This document shows, one piece after another, positions 21,620 to 23,428 of a DNA stretch of 23,428 nucleotides. The DNA lies in NCBI GenBank assembly GCA_050014815.1, contig JBEKCP010000022.1, positions 1-23,428 of the forward strand, written 5' to 3'. Every line of letters starts with the position of its first letter. Position 1 is the stretch's first letter. Below the pieces are notes generated by a model, which saw nothing but the letters and a program-made list of their open reading frames with translations, did no database searches and was not told the origin of the DNA. The position numbers and the translations under genes were made by a program. This DNA comes from JBEKCP01 sp050014815. Its GTDB lineage: Bacteria; Planctomycetota; Planctomycetia; Pirellulales; Thermoguttaceae.

Positions 21620-22743
21620 CGAACTCGACGACTTGTTTAGCGGGCGGGCTTGCCCGCCGTGTTGAAGCACGGTTCTTGTCACCTATCGCACGGCGGGCAA
21701 GCCCGCCCGCTAAACAATGGTTTACGACGGCACTGCGCCGTTCTACGGGCGTCACCGCCATGCTGGCGCTCTTGGCGTCGCTGGCGGCGGCGCGGGCCGC
21801 CCCGATCGCCGACGTCATCGACCGGGCGCAGAGCAAGATCGTGAAGATTTACGGGGCGGGCGGGTTCCGCGGCATGGAGCACTACCAGAGCGGCATCCTC
21901 ATCTCGCCCGAAGGACACATCCTCACCGTGCTCAGCTACGTGCTCGATACGGACCACGTCAGCGTAACGCTCTACGACGGCCGCCGCTACGAGGCGAAAC
22001 TGCTGGGGGCCGATCCCCGCCTGGACGTGGCCGTGCTCAAGATCGACGGGGCGGACCTGGCCTGCTTCGACCTGGGCAAGGCGGTCGGACTCACCAGCGG
22101 CGCGGGCGTGCTGGCCCTGAGCAACCTGTTCGGCGTGGCCACGGGGAACGAGCCCGCCAGCGTGCAGCACGCCACGGTCTCGGCCGTGGCGCGGCTGGAG
22201 GCCCGGCGCGGCACGTTCGAGACCCCGTACCACGGGCCCGTCGACGTGCTGGACGTGACCACGAACAACCCCGGCTCGGCCGGCGGCGCCCTGGTGACCC
22301 GCCGCGGCGAGCTGGCCGCCATGCTCGGCAAGGAACTCCGCAACTCGCTCAACAACACGTGGCTCAACTACGCGATCCCGATCGGCGAGTTGCGCCCTTC
22401 GGTCGAGGCGATCCGTTCGGGCAAGTTCGTCGCCGGGCCCGTGGAAACCCCGGAAAAGACCCCGGCGCACCCGGCGACGCTTGCCTCGCTGGGGATCATA
22501 CTCGTGCCGGACGTGCTGGAGCGGACGCCCGCCTTCGTCGACGCGGTTCGCCCCGGCTCGCCCGCCGCCCGCGCCGGACTGCTGCCGGACGACCTTATCT
22601 TGTTGGTGGGCGGCCGGCTGACGCAATCCTGCAAGGCGCTCGAAAAGGAACTCCGGTTGGCCGACCGCGACGAGCCGGTGAAACTGACGGTGCTCCGCGG
22701 CCAGGAGCTCTCCGACGTGACGTTGCAGGGGGAGAGGGATTAG
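21616..22743 (+). CDS. S1C/PDZ protease homologue lacking catalytic His and Ser
   Basis: Protein of 375 aa. ATG 21616 overlaps the previous stop (ATGA); in-frame ATG 21760 would skip the palindrome but leaves a signal peptide without charged n-region. Residues 7-33 come from the 81-bp element; the signal peptide is RRSTGVTAMLALLASLAAARA (about 41-61, first residues quoted). The trypsin-like fold aligns by motif: SPEGHILTVLSYVLD has Ser107 where His is expected, DPRLDVAVLKI keeps Asp137, and NNPGSAGGALV has Ala222 where the nucleophile Ser is expected. A PDZ domain covers about 290-370. It is therefore predicted to be a non-proteolytic sensor, scaffold or regulator, perhaps of the active protease just upstream. 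The stop TAG (22741-22743) belongs to the TTAGGGA array. Confidence 0.87.
   Translation: MTNSTTCLAGGLARRVEARFLSPIARRASPPAKQWFTTALRRSTGVTAMLALLASLAAARAAPIADVIDRAQSKIVKIYGAGGFRGMEHYQSGILISPEGHILTVLSYVLDTDHVSVTLYDGRRYEAKLLGADPRLDVAVLKIDGADLACFDLGKAVGLTSGAGVLALSNLFGVATGNEPASVQHATVSAVARLEARRGTFETPYHGPVDVLDVTTNNPGSAGGALVTRRGELAAMLGKELRNSLNNTWLNYAIPIGELRPSVEAIRSGKFVAGPVETPEKTPAHPATLASLGIILVPDVLERTPAFVDAVRPGSPAARAGLLPDDLILLVGGRLTQSCKALEKELRLADRDEPVKLTVLRGQELSDVTLQGERD
21635..21715 (+). repeat. 81-bp palindromic element, copy 2, inside a CDS
   Basis: Arms at 21635-21659 and 21691-21715 are identical to those of copy 1 (4987-5067), again with a 31-bp centre. The centre matches copy 1 better in reverse complement (about 19 of 31 bases by eye), so the element lies in the opposite orientation. 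It is read in the same frame, giving CLAGGLARR and RRASPPAK at its ends. Confidence 0.93.
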
Positions 22744-22773
22744 GGATTAGGGATTAGGGATTAGGGATTAGGA
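22740..22773 (+). repeat. TTAGGGA heptamer array, short
   Basis: Four full TTAGGGA units (22740-22767) and a partial TTAGGA sit at the 3' end of the last operon gene. As at 8032, the first unit supplies the TAG stop of the upstream gene, in an almost identical context (AGG-GAT-TAG here, AGG-GGT-TAG there). Confidence 0.93.
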
Positions 22774-22786
22774 GCCGCTTGCGGCT
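22773..22786 (+). terminator. Small hairpin between convergent genes, weak terminator candidate
   Basis: AGCCGC-TT-GCGGCT forms a 6-bp stem with a 2-nt loop in the 60-bp gap between the operon end and the convergent fliH-like gene. There is no T-run on either side, so a classical intrinsic terminator is not supported. A minimal loop makes the hairpin strained; it may instead be another small repeat. Confidence 0.3.
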
Positions 22787-22803
22787 TCGCACTGCCCTCC
22801 GCC

Positions 22804-23428
22804 TCACTGGTTCAACTCTTCTTCCACGCGGGCCAATTGGGTCTCGAACTGCTGGTCGATCGTGCCGAAGCGGGTTTCCAGGCGGCAACCGCCCGGCGTG
22901 ACGGCGGCGTCCGGGGCGATCTCGACCTCGCCCAATCCGCTCATCTCGGCCGCCAGCGTGCGCACCTGGTCGCCCATCGCCTGCTGGTCGGCCGGGTTCA
23001 GATGGATCGACACCTGCGGGCTGCCGACGGCCAGCTCCAGCGCCTCGCGGACCAGGGCCAACGGGATCTCCGGCTGGCGGGTGAGCTCGCGGCGGATCAG
23101 CCGCCGGGCGATGGCCGCCGCCACGTGTACCCCGCAGGCCTCCCAATGCGCCAGCCAGGCCTGCTTGGCCTGCCGGATGTCTTCGACCGCCTGGGCCAGC
23201 GCGGGCAGGGTGCCCGCCAACTGCTTCCGGATCACCTCCTCGACGCCCAGCAGGGCCGCGTGCTGCCCTTCCTTTTCGGCCTGCCGGCGGATGGCATCGG
23301 CCGCGGCGCGGGCCTCGGCGACGATCTTGGCGGCCTCGACGCGGACTCCGTCGAGGTACCGCCGCGCGTCGGCGGCCATGTCGTCGAAATTGAAGGCCGC
23401 GCCGCTGGTGCCGGGGTGGTTGTCGGTC
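22804..23428 (-). CDS. fliH: FliH-like flagellar export ATPase regulator (5' end beyond window)
   Basis: At least 191 aa from ATG 23379, but the frame stays open to the window edge with FNFDD just before that Met, a typical FliH-type lead-in, so the true start probably lies outside. Residues are mostly helical: ARRYLDGVRVEAAKIVAEAR, then AAADAIRRQAEKEG, a central helix, and the C-terminal FliH/YscL/HrpE-type domain (CGVHVAAAIARRLIRREL, VSIHLNPADQQ, GGCRLETRFGTIDQQFETQL). FliH binds the FliI ATPase at the base of the flagellar export apparatus in the cytoplasm. It is convergent with the operon, with a 60-bp gap, and is likely the edge of a flagellar gene cluster to the right. The symbol rests on motif pattern. 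Confidence 0.8.
   Translation of the reverse strand, partial: TDNHPGTSGAAFNFDDMAADARRYLDGVRVEAAKIVAEARAAADAIRRQAEKEGQHAALLGVEEVIRKQLAGTLPALAQAVEDIRQAKQAWLAHWEACGVHVAAAIARRLIRRELTRQPEIPLALVREALELAVGSPQVSIHLNPADQQAMGDQVRTLAAEMSGLGEVEIAPDAAVTPGGCRLETRFGTIDQQFETQLARVEEELNQ

Noticed and set aside
22773..22786. Firm intrinsic terminator between the convergent genes
   Set aside because: The stem is only 6 bp with a 2-nt loop and has no T-run on either strand.

Overview
The window is GC-rich, densely packed DNA that looks like a planctomycete chromosome (Planctomycetota, probably Pirellulales-like; an inference from gene content, not a database match). Twelve genes lie head to tail on the + strand (10-22743), mostly joined by 4-bp ATGA/GTGA overlaps or gaps under 20 bp, so they probably form one long operon. 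A thirteenth gene, a fliH-like flagellar export regulator, converges from the right edge on the - strand and is cut by the window end.

Layout. 10-4938: giant exported protein with TPR-like helices and two PQQ-type beta-propellers. 4956-6089: exported alpha/alpha-barrel (prenyltransferase/squalene oxidase repeat) protein. 6103-7158: MoxR AAA+ ATPase. 7127-8035: DUF58 protein with a complete MIDAS. 8178-10472 and 10469-12991: two membrane-anchored VWA proteins, the first with a BatA N-terminus. 13007-15319: three-TM protein with a long periplasmic part, DUF4175-like. 15322-17199: exported coiled-coil protein with 22 GKGE repeats. 17196-18461: unrecognised exported protein. 18468-19661: SH3-like strands plus an NPCBM domain. 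19658-21619: S1C (DegP-like) protease with a PDZ and an extra C-terminal domain. 21616-22743: S1C/PDZ homologue that has lost the catalytic His and Ser.

The core (MoxR, DUF58, BatA/VWA, VWA) is the well-known MoxR-VWA arrangement, in which an AAA+ ATPase is thought to act on or mature metal-binding VWA partners. Here it is joined to an unusually large set of exported proteins (propeller/TPR, alpha-barrel, coiled coil, NPCBM, live and dead DegP homologues). This suggests a cell-envelope assembly or surveillance system, but that function is inferred.

The most striking feature is not a gene. The operon is studded with small palindromic or tandem DNA repeats placed in specific positions. Five exported proteins (4956, 15322, 17196, 19658, 21616) appear to carry repeat DNA, translated in frame, between the start codon and the signal-peptide core. 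Two are copies of one 81-bp element (25-bp perfect inverted arms, 31-bp centre, 27 codons). One is a single arm with a compensatory base swap. One is a composite nested palindrome of about 220 bp. One is a C-run/G-run hairpin belonging to a three-member family with covarying stems. Two arrays of a TTAGGGA heptamer supply the TAG stop codons of two genes and close all six reading frames, whereas the AAATTGC heptamer found inside a gene is stop-free in all six frames. There are no tRNA, rRNA, CRISPR or transposase genes, and no gene-free stretch longer than 300 bp (largest gap 8036-8177, filled mainly by repeats).
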